Source: Luteimicrobium xylanilyticum
GTDB taxonomy: Bacteria; Actinomycetota; Actinomycetes; Actinomycetales; Cellulomonadaceae
NCBI RefSeq assembly: GCF_009429125.1
Contig: NZ_CP045529.1
Location: 2,728,001 to 2,792,000 of the forward strand
DNA: 64,000 bases
Direction of reading: 5' to 3'
Of this stretch, positions 9,447 through 21,679 are shown piece after piece (the stretch's first letter is position 1; each line of letters opens with the position of its first letter). The position numbers and the translations under genes were made by a program. The notes under the pieces were generated by a model. The model searched no databases, was not told the DNA's origin, and worked only from the letters and a program-made list of their open reading frames with translations.

Positions 9447-10574
9447 ATGACACGGCGGTCATGGCTGCGCGCGCAGCACCTCGGCAGCGACGCCGACCGT
9501 GCCACGTTCGAGACGCTGCACACCGCCTCGCTCATGGCCGCGGCGTTCCGCGACGGGCTGACGCCCGCGTCCGCGGAGAACTCGGTCCGGCACCTGCGCA
9601 CCCTGGTCGGCGCGCACGCCGTCGCGCTCACCGACACGACGAACCTGCTCGCCTGGGACGGCGACGCGACCCACCGCGCGGACGCCCAAGCCCTCGCCGT
9701 GGCGGGGGCAGCGCACGGGCGCACGGACGTCGTCGGGCACCGGGAGCTCGCGTGCGACGCACCGTGCCCGGTCCGGCACGTCGTGGTCTCCCCGCTCACG
9801 GTCGACGACGTCGTCGTCGGGACCCTCCAGGTGTACGCGCCCGACGCGCAGGCCGCCCTGGTGCGCGCGACCACGGAGCTCGCCGACTGGGTCTCGACCC
9901 AGCTCGAGCGGGGCGAGCTCGAGCTGTCGCGGTCGCGGCTCGTCGAGGCCGAGCTGCGGGCGCTGCGCGCCCAGATCTCGCCGCACTTCGTGTGCAACGC
10001 GCTCACAGCGATCGCGTCGTTCGTGCGCACCGACCCGGACCGCGCCCGCGAGCTGCTCCTCGACTTCGCGGACTTCACGCGCTACTCGCTGCGCCACCTC
10101 GGGGACTTCACGACGCTCGAGGAGGAGCTCGCGTCGGTGCAGCGCTACCTGGTGCTCGAGCAGGCCCGGTTCGGGGGCCGGATCGGCGTGGACGTGCGGA
10201 TCGCGCCCGAGGTGCTGCCCGTGTCCCTGCCGGTCCTGTGCCTGCAGCCGCTCGTGGAGAACGCCGTCCGGCACGGGCTCGCGCCCAAGCCCGCGGGCGG
10301 GTCCGTGACCGTCCGCGCCCGCGACCTGGACCGGGAGGCCGTCATCACGGTCGAGGACGACGGCGTCGGCGAGGACCCCGAACGGATCCGCCGCATCCTC
10401 GCCGGGGACGCGACCCTGGACTCGCTCGGCCTGCACAACGTCGACGAGCGGCTCCGCTCGGTCTTCGGGGACGAGTACGGGCTCGTCGTCGAGACGGCGC
10501 CCGGTGCGGGCACCAAGGTCAGCGTCCGGATCCCGAAGTTCGCGCCCGGCGTCGCCCCGGGGGTCGCCGTATGA
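9447..10574 (+). CDS. LytS/YehU-type sensor histidine kinase (GAF + His_kinase + HATPase)
   Basis: 375 residues from ATG 9447. Residues about 25-150 look like a GAF-type sensor: SAENSVRHLRTLVGAHAVAL, a CDAPCPVRH segment with two cysteines, and VVSPLTVDDVVVGTLQVYA. A short helix leads to the LytS-type H-box ALRAQISPHFVCNALTAI with the phospho-acceptor at His180. The usual HFLFN is HFVCN here. The ATPase N-box is LVENAVRHGL (Asn272), with a glycine box VEDDGVGED. No transmembrane segment is visible, so the kinase is probably cytosolic and senses a small ligand or redox state. Its stop overlaps the response-regulator start (ATGA). Next to an acetate-type symporter it most likely controls uptake of acetate or a related carboxylate (inference from context). 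Confidence 0.88.
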   Translation: MTRRSWLRAQHLGSDADRATFETLHTASLMAAAFRDGLTPASAENSVRHLRTLVGAHAVALTDTTNLLAWDGDATHRADAQALAVAGAAHGRTDVVGHRELACDAPCPVRHVVVSPLTVDDVVVGTLQVYAPDAQAALVRATTELADWVSTQLERGELELSRSRLVEAELRALRAQISPHFVCNALTAIASFVRTDPDRARELLLDFADFTRYSLRHLGDFTTLEEELASVQRYLVLEQARFGGRIGVDVRIAPEVLPVSLPVLCLQPLVENAVRHGLAPKPAGGSVTVRARDLDREAVITVEDDGVGEDPERIRRILAGDATLDSLGLHNVDERLRSVFGDEYGLVVETAPGAGTKVSVRIPKFAPGVAPGVAV

Positions 10575-11341
10575 CCGCCCCGCTGCGCGTGCTCGTCGTC
10601 GACGACGAGGCCCCCGCCCGCGACGAGCTCGCCTACCTGCTGAGCCGGGACCCGCGCGTCGGGCCGGTCCTCGCGGCCGGGTCCGTCCCGGACGCGCTGC
10701 GCGTCCTGCGGGACGCCGACGTCGACGCCGTGTTCCTCGACGTCGCGATGCCCGGGTTCGACGGGCTCGACCTCGCCGCGACTCTCGCCCGGTTCCGCGA
10801 CCCGCCCGCGGTCACGTTCGTCACCGCGCACGCCGAGCACGCCGTGACCGCGTTCGACCTGTCCGCCGTCGACTACCTGCTCAAGCCCGTGCGCGAGTCC
10901 CGGCTCGGCGAGGCGATCCGGCGGATCCAGGCCGAGCGCAGCGCCGCCCTGAGCAGCCCGCCACCCCGCGCGGAGTCCGCGCCCGACCCGCCCGCCCCGC
11001 TCGACGACGCGATCGCCGTCGAGCTCGGTGGCGTCACCCGGCTCGTCGCCCGGTCCCAGGTGCGCTACGTCGAGGCGCACGGCGACTACAGCCGCCTGCA
11101 CACCGGCGACGGGAGCCACCTGGTCCGGATGACGGTCACCGGGCTCGAGGAACGCTGGGGACCGGCGGGGTTCGTCCGCGTGCACCGCTCGGTGCTCGTC
11201 TCCCTCGCGCACGTCGAGGAGGTGCGCGAGTCCGCGGGCCGCGTGTCCGTCGTCGTCGGTGGGCGCGAGCTGCCCGTGAGCCGCCGGCACACGCCGGCGC
11301 TGCGCGAGGCCCTGCGCCGGACCCGGCGGCCGACCGCGTGA
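10571..11341 (+). CDS. LytTR-family response regulator
   Basis: 256 residues. The receiver domain (about 1-120) has the acidic pair DDE (11-13), phospho-acceptor Asp57 (AVFLDVAMPGFDGLDL) and the conserved Lys105 in DYLLKPV. A Pro-rich linker (about 125-145) leads to a LytTR DNA-binding domain (about 150-250) with VRYVEAHGDYSRLHT, FVRVHRSVLVSLAHV and LPVSRRH. LytTR proteins bind pairs of short direct repeats about two helical turns apart. Three such repeats lie before satP at 13280-13335. Overlapping start and stop codons link this gene to the kinase upstream and the small membrane protein downstream, so kinase, regulator and transporter parts appear to be one operon. Confidence 0.92.
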   Translation: MTAPLRVLVVDDEAPARDELAYLLSRDPRVGPVLAAGSVPDALRVLRDADVDAVFLDVAMPGFDGLDLAATLARFRDPPAVTFVTAHAEHAVTAFDLSAVDYLLKPVRESRLGEAIRRIQAERSAALSSPPPRAESAPDPPAPLDDAIAVELGGVTRLVARSQVRYVEAHGDYSRLHTGDGSHLVRMTVTGLEERWGPAGFVRVHRSVLVSLAHVEEVRESAGRVSVVVGGRELPVSRRHTPALREALRRTRRPTA

Positions 11342-11736
11342 GCGCCGAGCCGCCCCGCCGCGTCGCCCGGGTGACCGTCACGGCGCCGCCCACCCGTCGG
11401 CGACGCCGCACCACCATCACCTCCGAGATCGACGCCCAGACCCAGGTCGGCGAGGTGTACGTGCGCTCGCTCGTGCGCGCGCAGCTCCGGCTCGCGCTCG
11501 TCGTGTGCGGGGTGCTGGCGGTCACGGTCGGCCTGCTGCCGGTCGTCTTCGTCGTGGCGCCCGCGCTCGGCGACATCCACCTGCTCGGCGTCACGCTCCA
11601 GTGGCTCGTCCTGGGCGCCGGGTGCTACCCCGTCCTGATCGCCCTCGCCGCCTGGTACGTCCGACGCGCGGAGCGCAACGAGCGCGCGTTCGTCCGGCTG
11701 CTCGACACGCGCCGGGACCCGGGAGGTCGCCCGTGA
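11338..11736 (+). CDS. Small two-TM membrane protein, DUF485-like symporter partner
   Basis: 132 residues from GTG 11338, which overlaps the previous stop as GTGA. The N-terminal 50 residues are basic and cytoplasmic (RRRRRTTITSEIDAQTQVGEVYVRSLVRAQLRLAL). Two hydrophobic helices follow (about 52-78, VVCGVLAVTVGLLPVVFVVA; about 86-108, LQWLVLGAGCYPVLIALAAW), then a basic tail with RRAERNERAFVRLLD. Size, two-helix layout and position directly before an acetate-type symporter match the DUF485/YjcH-like proteins encoded with ActP/MctC transporters, although sequence similarity is modest by eye. The gene's stop overlaps the next GTG. Confidence 0.7.
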   Translation: MSAEPPRRVARVTVTAPPTRRRRRTTITSEIDAQTQVGEVYVRSLVRAQLRLALVVCGVLAVTVGLLPVVFVVAPALGDIHLLGVTLQWLVLGAGCYPVLIALAAWYVRRAERNERAFVRLLDTRRDPGGRP

Positions 11737-13262
11737 GCACGCGCGCGCTCGCGACCGTCGTCGCGGTCGTGCTCGTCGTCGCGCTGACGCTCGGCGCGGG
11801 CGCCCTCAGCCTGCGCCGCGCCCGGACCCCGAGCGAGTACTACGTCGCGTCGCGCGCCGTCTCCCCCGCGACCAACGCGGCGGCCGTGAGCGGCGAGTAC
11901 CTGTCCGCGGCGTCGTTCCTCGGGATCGCGGGGCTCGTCCTGTCGCGCGGGGCGACGAGCCTCTGGTACCCCGTCGGCTGGACCGCCGGGTACCTGCTCC
12001 TGCTGCTGTTCGTCGCGGCACCCCTGCGCCGGTCGCGCGCCTACACGCTGCCCGACTTCGCGGAGCTGCGGCTCGGCACGACGGCGGCCCGCGGCGCGGC
12101 GAGCACCATGGTGGTCGTCGTGGCGCTCCTCTACCTCGTGCCGCAGTTCCGCGAGGCCGGGCTGACCCTCCGCATCCTCACCGGCGCCCCCACGTGGGTC
12201 GGGGCGGTCGTCGTCGCGGCCGTCGTGCTCGTCAACGTGACGGTGGGCGGGATGCGCAGCATCACGCTCGCGCAGGCGCTGCAGTACTGGCTCAAGCTCG
12301 CGGCGCTGTGCCTGCCGCTCGCGTTCCTGCTCGTGCACCGGACGGGCGGCGGAGGGGTCGTCCTCGAACGCCTGCGGGACCCGCGCTGGCTCGAGCCCGT
12401 GCACGGCGGGCAGGGCCTCTACGTCACGTACTCGCTCGTCGTCGCGCTGTTCCTCGGCACCATGGGGCTCCCCCACGTCGCCGTCCGGTTCTACACGAAC
12501 CGCGACGGGCGTGCGGCCCGCCGCACGACCGTCGTCGTGCTCGCGCTGCTCAGCGTCTTCTACGTGCTGCCGCCCGTCTACGGGGTGCTGGCGCGCGCCT
12601 ACCTGCCGGACACCCCGGTCCCGGGCACGGGCGCCGCCGACGCCGCGATCCTCACGCTGCCCGGGCACGTCGTCGGCTCCACCCTCGGGGACGTGCTCGT
12701 GGCCGTCCTCGCGGCCGGGGCGTTCGCGGCGTTCCTGTCGACGTCGTCCGGGCTCGTGCTGTCCATCGCGGGCGTCGTCGGGCAGGACGTCATCGGGCGA
12801 CGCCTCCCGGCCGTCCCCGCGTTCCAGGTCGCCGGCGTGCTCGTCGCCGCGGGCGCGCTCGCGCTCACCCTGCTGACCGGCGGCCTCGCCGTCGCCCAGG
12901 CCGTCGAGCTCGCCTTCGCCGTCGCCGCGTCGACGCTGTGCCCGCTGCTGCTGCTCGGCATCTGGTGGCGCGGGCTGACCTCGCCCGGCGCCGTCGCCGG
13001 CATGGTGGTCGGCGGGGTGCTGTCGACCGCGGCCGTCCTGACCGTCACCACGGGGGCGGTCCCGCACGGCGGGCTCGGCGTCGTCGTGGCGCAGCCCGCC
13101 CTGCTCACCGTGCCCGCCGCGTTCGCGACCATGGTCGTCGTCTCGCGGCTCACCCGCGGCGCCCCGCCCGCGCACGTCGCCCGCATCATGGTCCGCCTCC
13201 ACACGCCCGAGTCCGTCGCCCTCGACCGCGAAGGCTTCCGCGCGCGCGGCGCCGAGGACTGA
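11733..13262 (+). CDS. Sodium:solute symporter, cation/acetate (ActP/MctC-like) type
   Basis: 509 residues from GTG 11733, overlapping the upstream stop (GTGA). It is hydrophobic throughout, with about 13 helices. SSS-family features are visible: [32 protein letters not shown] near the N terminus (the substrate/cation site region), [28 protein letters not shown], and [23 protein letters not shown] in the second half. The family couples Na+ or H+ entry to uptake of acetate, pyruvate or propionate. The C-terminal tail ([21 protein letters not shown]) is the soluble extension common in MctC-like proteins. Neighbouring SatP and Acs genes favour acetate as substrate (inference). Confidence 0.88.
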   Translation: MSTRALATVVAVVLVVALTLGAGALSLRRARTPSEYYVASRAVSPATNAAAVSGEYLSAASFLGIAGLVLSRGATSLWYPVGWTAGYLLLLLFVAAPLRRSRAYTLPDFAELRLGTTAARGAASTMVVVVALLYLVPQFREAGLTLRILTGAPTWVGAVVVAAVVLVNVTVGGMRSITLAQALQYWLKLAALCLPLAFLLVHRTGGGGVVLERLRDPRWLEPVHGGQGLYVTYSLVVALFLGTMGLPHVAVRFYTNRDGRAARRTTVVVLALLSVFYVLPPVYGVLARAYLPDTPVPGTGAADAAILTLPGHVVGSTLGDVLVAVLAAGAFAAFLSTSSGLVLSIAGVVGQDVIGRRLPAVPAFQVAGVLVAAGALALTLLTGGLAVAQAVELAFAVAASTLCPLLLLGIWWRGLTSPGAVAGMVVGGVLSTAAVLTVTTGAVPHGGLGVVVAQPALLTVPAAFATMVVVSRLTRGAPPAHVARIMVRLHTPESVALDREGFRARGAED

Positions 13263-13279
13263 CGCGCCGTCGTCGGACC

Positions 13280-13335
13280 CGTCGTTCGTCGCAGCAGATC
13301 CGCCGCTCGTCGCACGCCCGACGACGCCCGTCGCA
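13280..13335 (+). promoter_or_regulatory. Three 14-bp direct repeats with 21-bp period: candidate LytTR operator
   Basis: CGNCGYYCGTCGCA occurs at 13280-13293, 13301-13314 and 13322-13335; the last seven bases are identical in all three. The spacing is exactly 21 bp, two helical turns, as expected for LytTR binding to direct repeats. The array lies about 60-120 bp upstream of the satP -10 box, a usual place for an activator. Confidence 0.6.
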
Positions 13336-13396
13336 GCGGGCGGACCGCTCACCGATCCGACGGCGAGGGCCGTACCGGACCACCGGCCCGGGTCAC

Positions 13397-13402
13397 TAGC
13401 GT
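13397..13402 (+). promoter_or_regulatory. Candidate -10 box for satP
   Basis: TAGCGT lies about 45 bp before the satP start and just downstream of the 21-bp-period repeats. No good -35 is visible (GTACCG-like bases near 13371), consistent with a promoter that needs an activator. Confidence 0.35.
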
Positions 13403-13447
13403 CGGTGGCGCCTCGAAGCCGAGGCCCACGCTCAAGGAGGAGTGTCC

Positions 13448-14080
13448 ATGACTGCCGCCGAACCGACGCGCGCATCCCACGTCGCCCCCGCCGCACCCGA
13501 GGAAGCCGCCCCGCGCGGCGCCGCCGCGTTCGCCGACCCCGCCCCCCTGGGGCTCGCCGCGTTCGCCCTCACCACGTTCGTCCTGTCGATGACCAACGCC
13601 GGGCTGTTCAAGGCCGAGCCCGTCGTCTTCGGCCTCGCCCTCGCCTACGGCGGCATCGCCCAGATGCTCGCCGGCATGTGGGAGTTCGCGAAGGGCAACA
13701 CGTTCGGCGCGACCGCGTTCACGTCCTACGGGGCCTTCTGGCTCGCGTTCTGGTACCTCACCGGGCACACCGACCTCTCGGGCGTGGACGCCAAGGACGC
13801 CGGCCACGGCGTCGGGCTGTTCCTGCTCGCGTGGGCGATCTTCACCGCGTACATGTTCGTCGCGTCGCTGCGCACGAACGGCGCACTGATCGTCGTCTTC
13901 GGCCTGCTGACCATCACGTTCCTGCTGCTCGCGCTCGCCGACCTGACCGACACGTCGGGACTCGCGAAGGCGGGCGGCTGGTTCGGCGTCGCGACCGCCC
14001 TCGCAGCCTGGTACGCGTCGTTCGCCGGGGTCCTGAGCTTCACGAACAAGCGTCCCGTCCTGCCGACCGGCGCCCGCTGA
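13448..14080 (+). CDS. satP: Acetate uptake channel, GPR1/FUN34/YaaH (SatP) family
   Basis: 210 residues. ATG 13448 follows AAGGAGG at 13434-13440; a GTG two codons upstream is less well placed. After a soluble, Ala/Pro-rich N-terminal tail of about 28 residues comes the family signature [19 protein letters not shown] (canonical NPAPLGL), then six hydrophobic helices, with the conserved block [24 protein letters not shown] between helices 2 and 3. Family members move acetate and succinate across the plasma membrane with protons, and the pore is hexameric. It sits between the symporter and acetyl-CoA synthetase, giving the cell two acetate entry routes beside the activating enzyme. It has its own promoter region with the candidate LytTR operator. 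Confidence 0.93.
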   Translation: MTAAEPTRASHVAPAAPEEAAPRGAAAFADPAPLGLAAFALTTFVLSMTNAGLFKAEPVVFGLALAYGGIAQMLAGMWEFAKGNTFGATAFTSYGAFWLAFWYLTGHTDLSGVDAKDAGHGVGLFLLAWAIFTAYMFVASLRTNGALIVVFGLLTITFLLLALADLTDTSGLAKAGGWFGVATALAAWYASFAGVLSFTNKRPVLPTGAR

Positions 14081-14089
14081 CCCACCTCC

Positions 14090-14122
14090 GGCCGGCGCCG
14101 TGCAGGGGGGACGGCGCCGGCC
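14090..14122. terminator. Perfect 12-bp stem-loop between satP and acs
   Basis: GGCCGGCGCCGT (14090-14101) pairs perfectly with 14111-14122 around a 9-nt loop. There is no T-tract, so it may be a partial terminator or a processing/stability hairpin that separates satP from acs expression. Confidence 0.55.
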
Positions 14123-14148
14123 CCCACCCCGGACGGGAGTGCACCACC

Positions 14149-16122
<1,974 letters not shown>

Positions 16123-16174
16123 GCACGCACGGGTCGACGGTCGACGACCCAGGCGAAGGTGGGACGACGGCGCA

Positions 16175-16227
16175 GCGGGTGGGTGCGGGGAGGTGGTGAA
16201 GGGCGTCACCTCGCCGCACCCACCCGC
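16175..16227 (+). terminator. 21-bp stem-loop after acs (terminator-like)
   Basis: Arms 16175-16195 and 16207-16227 pair with one mismatch around an 11-nt loop. There is no U-tract. It lies about 50 bp after the acs stop and before glgX. The rest of the 186-bp gap shows only the weak glgX promoter. Confidence 0.6.
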
Positions 16228-16295
16228 GAACGCGACCACGGCACCGTCGGCGACCACGATGCCGCCTCCGTTTGGTCCCACGGCACCCTCGTCGT

Positions 16296-16301
16296 CAGAC
16301 T
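16296..16301 (+). promoter_or_regulatory. Possible leaderless -10 box for glgX
   Basis: CAGACT, a weak TANNNT match, ends 7 nt before GTG 16309, with TTGGTC (16272-16277) 18 bp upstream as a possible -35. It supports starting glgX at 16309, not in the unconserved upstream frame. Confidence 0.3.
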
Positions 16302-16308
16302 TGGACGC

Positions 16309-18543
<2,235 letters not shown>

Positions 18544-18546
18544 CCC

Positions 18547-19206
18547 TCAGGCGTCCCGGATCCCGAGGGTCGCGAGCCACGCGACGAGCGTCTCGACCAT
18601 GTCGATCCGCTCGGGCTCGAGCAGCCACTGGACCTGGATCCCGTCGATCAGGGCGATAGCCTGGCGGGCCACGAGATCGACGTCGAAGGGCGGCACCTCC
18701 GGGTGCTGAGCCAGGTACGCCCGGAACCCGTGGGCCGCGGACGCGCGGACCTGGTGGTAGCGCTCCACGAAATAGTCGTGCGCCGGATGATCCGCAGACG
18801 TGGCCTCGCTCGCCATCTTGACGTAGAGGGAGACCAGCTCGGGCTGGGCGACCTCGCGGCCGAGCAGCCGGCGCACGAACCCGACGACGTCGCCCGTGGA
18901 GGCCCGCTCGGTCGCCTGGAGCTCGGCCTCTCGCTCGTCGCGCCGTCGCAGGACCTGGATGAGGAGCTCGTCCTTGCCCCCGTCGAAGTGCTGGAGGACG
19001 GCGACGTGCGAGAGACCGACGTGGGCGGCGATGTCGCGGACGGACACCGCGTGGAAACCGCTGCTCGCGAAGAGCTCGAGCGCGCCGTCGACGATGCGCT
19101 GCTTGGTGCGCGCCCCCTTGGTGTACCGGGGTCGCCGACGGGTGCTGGCACCCGTGTCGTCGGAAGGGTCCGGCGCGGCCGACGGTGGCGCGGTGCTGGA
19201 GGGCAT
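18547..19206 (-). CDS. TetR-family transcriptional regulator
   Basis: 219 residues. I start at ATG 19206, two bases after the GH3 stop; the frame upstream is antisense-like noise. The HTH lies at about residues 33-80 (RTKQRIVDGALELFASSGFHAVSVRDIAAHVGLSHVAVLQHFDGGKDELL). The C-terminal ligand/dimerisation region has LVSLYVKMASEATSADHPAHDYFVERY and ALIDGIQVQWLLEPERIDMV. It is the second gene of the GH3 operon. The palindrome at 21595-21614 between the divergent GH3 and transporter promoters is the natural target, so it probably represses both arms until a sugar ligand appears (inference). Confidence 0.88.
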   Translation of the reverse strand: MPSSTAPPSAAPDPSDDTGASTRRRPRYTKGARTKQRIVDGALELFASSGFHAVSVRDIAAHVGLSHVAVLQHFDGGKDELLIQVLRRRDEREAELQATERASTGDVVGFVRRLLGREVAQPELVSLYVKMASEATSADHPAHDYFVERYHQVRASAAHGFRAYLAQHPEVPPFDVDLVARQAIALIDGIQVQWLLEPERIDMVETLVAWLATLGIRDA

Positions 19207-19208
19207 GG

Positions 19209-21566
19209 TCAAGCGGGCTCCTTCGATCGGCCCGAGCCTAGTGCGTCGAGGGGCTCGCCGGCCCGACCGGGCTCCTGCGCCGCCTGCGCGACCATGGCGT
19301 CCACGGCCTCGCGAGTCAGCCCGAAGCCCCAGCCCGTCAGCTTGACGAGCGGGACCTGCGAGACCATCGCGACCAGCTCCGGGGCCTCCCGCGCCGCGTC
19401 TGCAGGGACAGCCGCGCGCAACCGTTCCATCAGCCGCGCGCCGACGGGGCGCCGAGCCCACTCCCCGAGCGTCGACATCGCGGTCAGCCGCACGCGGTGC
19501 CCGTCACCGGGCGTCGAGAGCGTCCCGACGAGCCGCACGTCGCGGCAGGAGGCCGCCACCTCCACCCGGTACTCGCCCGGGTCGACCCGCCACCGGTGCT
19601 CCTGGACGTCCCAGGTCGCCAGGTCACGCGCGGCCACCAGGAGGCGGACCCGCTCCGACTCCCCCGGCGCGAGACGCACCTTGCGGAAGCCTCGGAGCTC
19701 GTGGACGGGCCGGTCGGGGGACGTCGTGCCCGGCCCGGTGTCGCGGCCGACGTAGAGCTGCGCCACGTCGCTGCCCGCACGCCGGCCCGTGTTCGTCACG
19801 GTGAACTCGACACCCCAGGCGAGCTCGCCGACGTCGTGCAGCTCGAGGTCCGTGTACGCGAACGTCGTGTACGACAGCCCGTGCCCGAACGGGTAGGAGA
19901 CGTCCCGCCCGACCGTGTCGTAGCCGCGGTAGCCGACGAACACGCCCTCCCCGTAGGCGACGTGGCCGTCCCGACCGGGGAACCCGAGGTACGACGGGGT
20001 GTCCTGCAGCGCGTGCGGGACGGTCTCGGTGAGCCGGCCGCCCGGCTCGGCGCCCAGGAGGACGTCGGCGACGGCCGCACCGCCCGCCTGTCCGGCCAGT
20101 CCTGCGTCGAGGATGGCGCCGGCGTGCTCGTTCACGGCTCGCAGGTCGACGACGCCTCCGTGGGCCAGGACGACGACGAGCGGTGTCGCGGTCTGCCCGA
20201 CCGCCTCGAGGAGCGCGAGCTGGCCGGCCGGGAGCGCGAGCGTCGTCCGGTCGAACCCCTCGGACTCGGAGGCGTCGGGCAGCCCGAGGAACAGGATCGT
20301 GACGTCCGCCGACCGTGCCGCCGCGACCGCCTCGGCGCGCAGCTCGTCCTCCTCGACGGCGGCGGCCGCCCCCATCTCCGGACCGAGCACGTACCCGGGG
20401 TCGAAGGTCGTGCCCACGCCGACGTCGTCGAGCGCGGTGCACAGCGCGCCGAGCGGCGTGTCGGTGCGCGTGGGCACGACACGGGACGAGCCGCCCCCTT
20501 GGAAGCGCGGCGTGCGGGCGAGCTCGCCCACGACGGCCACCGTGCGGGTCCGGTCCGGGTCGACGGGCAGCGTGCCGTCGTTGCGCAGGAGGACGACGGA
20601 GTCCCGCGCCGCCTCGCGGGCGAGCGCGTGGTGGGCGTCGACGGTGGCGTCGTCGAGCCCGGGGGCGACGGCTGACGTCGTCGCGGGCGCAGGGTGGGGG
20701 CCGGTCCGCTCGGCGAGACGCGCGAGCCGGTCGGCCACCTGGTCGAGCACCTGCGCGTCGAGCCGACCGTCCTGCACGGCGGCAGCGACCTCGGCGTCTG
20801 TCCCACTGGGGGGCATCTCGAGGTCCAACCCGGCCTGCAGCGACGCGACCCGGTCCGCGACGGCCCCCCAGTCGGACATCACGACACCGTCGAATCCCCA
20901 CTCCTCGCGCAGGACCGTCTGCAGCAGCCACGCGTGCTCGCTGGCGTAGGTGCCGTTCACCTTGTTGTAGGCCGTCATGAGCGCCCAGGGCCGCGCCTCG
21001 CGCACCACGTGCTCGAACGCGGGAAGGTAGAGCTCACGCAGGGTCCGCTCGTCGACGTCGGCGCTGGCGCGCCACCGGTCGGTCTCCTGGTTGTTGACGG
21101 CGAAGTGCTTGGGCGTGGCCGCGACCCCGCGGGACTGCAGCCCGCGGACCAGGGCGGCGCCGAACCGGCCCGTCAGGTGGGGGTCCTCCGAGACGTACTC
21201 GAAGTTGCGGCCACCGAGCGGCGACCGCTTGATGTTGAGCCCCGGCCCGAGGACGACGTGGACCCCCATCGCCCGGGCCTCCTCGCCCAGCGCTGCTCCG
21301 ACGCGTTCGACGAGCGAGGGGTCCCACGAGGCCCCGAGCGTGCACGCGGGCGGGAAGCACGTCGCGGGGACGGAGCCACCGATCCCGAGCGCGTCGCCGC
21401 CTTCCGGCTGTCGACGTAGCCCGTGCGGACCGTCGCTCAGCGTGAGCCGGGGGATCTGCCGTTCCTCGTCGCCACCGCCCGGTCCGGCGAGGGCCGTCGT
21501 GTGCCAGGTGTCGCTTCCGGACGTCAGGGCGGCGCGCCGGGCGAGATCGACGGGGGTGTCCGTCAT
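19209..21566 (-). CDS. GH3 beta-glycosidase (BglX-like, with fibronectin-III-like domain)
   Basis: 785 residues. ATG 21566 follows GAGGAGG. There is no signal peptide, so it is cytoplasmic. N-terminal GH3 barrel: LSDGPHGLRRQ, VLGPGLNIKRSPLGGRNFEYVSEDP, KHFAVNNQETDRWRASADVDERTLRE and GVVMSDWGAV, whose Asp232 is the nucleophile. The C-terminal GH3 domain has DVTILFLGLPDASESEGFDR, which would carry the acid/base region. A Fn3-like end follows (VTNTGRRAGSDVAQLYVG). Residues fit exo-beta-glucosidase/xylosidase-type enzymes more than NagZ. It is transcribed away from the transporter operon and is followed by the TetR gene, sharing the intergenic operator. Confidence 0.93.
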   Translation of the reverse strand: MTDTPVDLARRAALTSGSDTWHTTALAGPGGGDEERQIPRLTLSDGPHGLRRQPEGGDALGIGGSVPATCFPPACTLGASWDPSLVERVGAALGEEARAMGVHVVLGPGLNIKRSPLGGRNFEYVSEDPHLTGRFGAALVRGLQSRGVAATPKHFAVNNQETDRWRASADVDERTLRELYLPAFEHVVREARPWALMTAYNKVNGTYASEHAWLLQTVLREEWGFDGVVMSDWGAVADRVASLQAGLDLEMPPSGTDAEVAAAVQDGRLDAQVLDQVADRLARLAERTGPHPAPATTSAVAPGLDDATVDAHHALAREAARDSVVLLRNDGTLPVDPDRTRTVAVVGELARTPRFQGGGSSRVVPTRTDTPLGALCTALDDVGVGTTFDPGYVLGPEMGAAAAVEEDELRAEAVAAARSADVTILFLGLPDASESEGFDRTTLALPAGQLALLEAVGQTATPLVVVLAHGGVVDLRAVNEHAGAILDAGLAGQAGGAAVADVLLGAEPGGRLTETVPHALQDTPSYLGFPGRDGHVAYGEGVFVGYRGYDTVGRDVSYPFGHGLSYTTFAYTDLELHDVGELAWGVEFTVTNTGRRAGSDVAQLYVGRDTGPGTTSPDRPVHELRGFRKVRLAPGESERVRLLVAARDLATWDVQEHRWRVDPGEYRVEVAASCRDVRLVGTLSTPGDGHRVRLTAMSTLGEWARRPVGARLMERLRAAVPADAAREAPELVAMVSQVPLVKLTGWGFGLTREAVDAMVAQAAQEPGRAGEPLDALGSGRSKEPA

Positions 21567-21594
21567 TGGTCCTCCTCGAGGGTCTGGACCATCG

Positions 21595-21614
21595 AATCTA
21601 CCACCTGGTAAGTT
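21595..21614. promoter_or_regulatory. TetR-type palindromic operator in the divergent GH3/transporter gap
   Basis: AATCTACCA and TGGTAAGTT flank a CC centre, 7 of 9 positions paired, with a perfect TACCA/TGGTA core (21599-21610). The left arm also contains TAGATT on the minus strand (21600-21595), a likely -10 for GH3. The site is about 10 bp upstream of the plus-strand -10 TACGCT. Binding here would block both promoters. Confidence 0.55.
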
Positions 21615-21620
21615 CTGCGC

Positions 21621-21626
21621 TACGCT
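21621..21626 (+). promoter_or_regulatory. -10 box for the glycan-transport operon
   Basis: TACGCT lies about 54 bp before ATG 21680; the -35 region would overlap the palindrome at 21595-21614. The same hexamer serves as the leaderless -10 of the dehydrogenase gene at 30904. Confidence 0.4.
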
Positions 21627-21679
21627 CAGCGCCGAGCCCCGACGCACGGGCCCGTACCCACACACGACGGAGTGCACAG

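Noticed and set aside
19209..21566. GH3 as NagZ-type N-acetylglucosaminidase for cell-wall recycling
   Set aside because: The protein is two-domain with a Fn3-like end and lacks the compact NagZ layout and its histidine loop; BglX-like glycosidase fits better.
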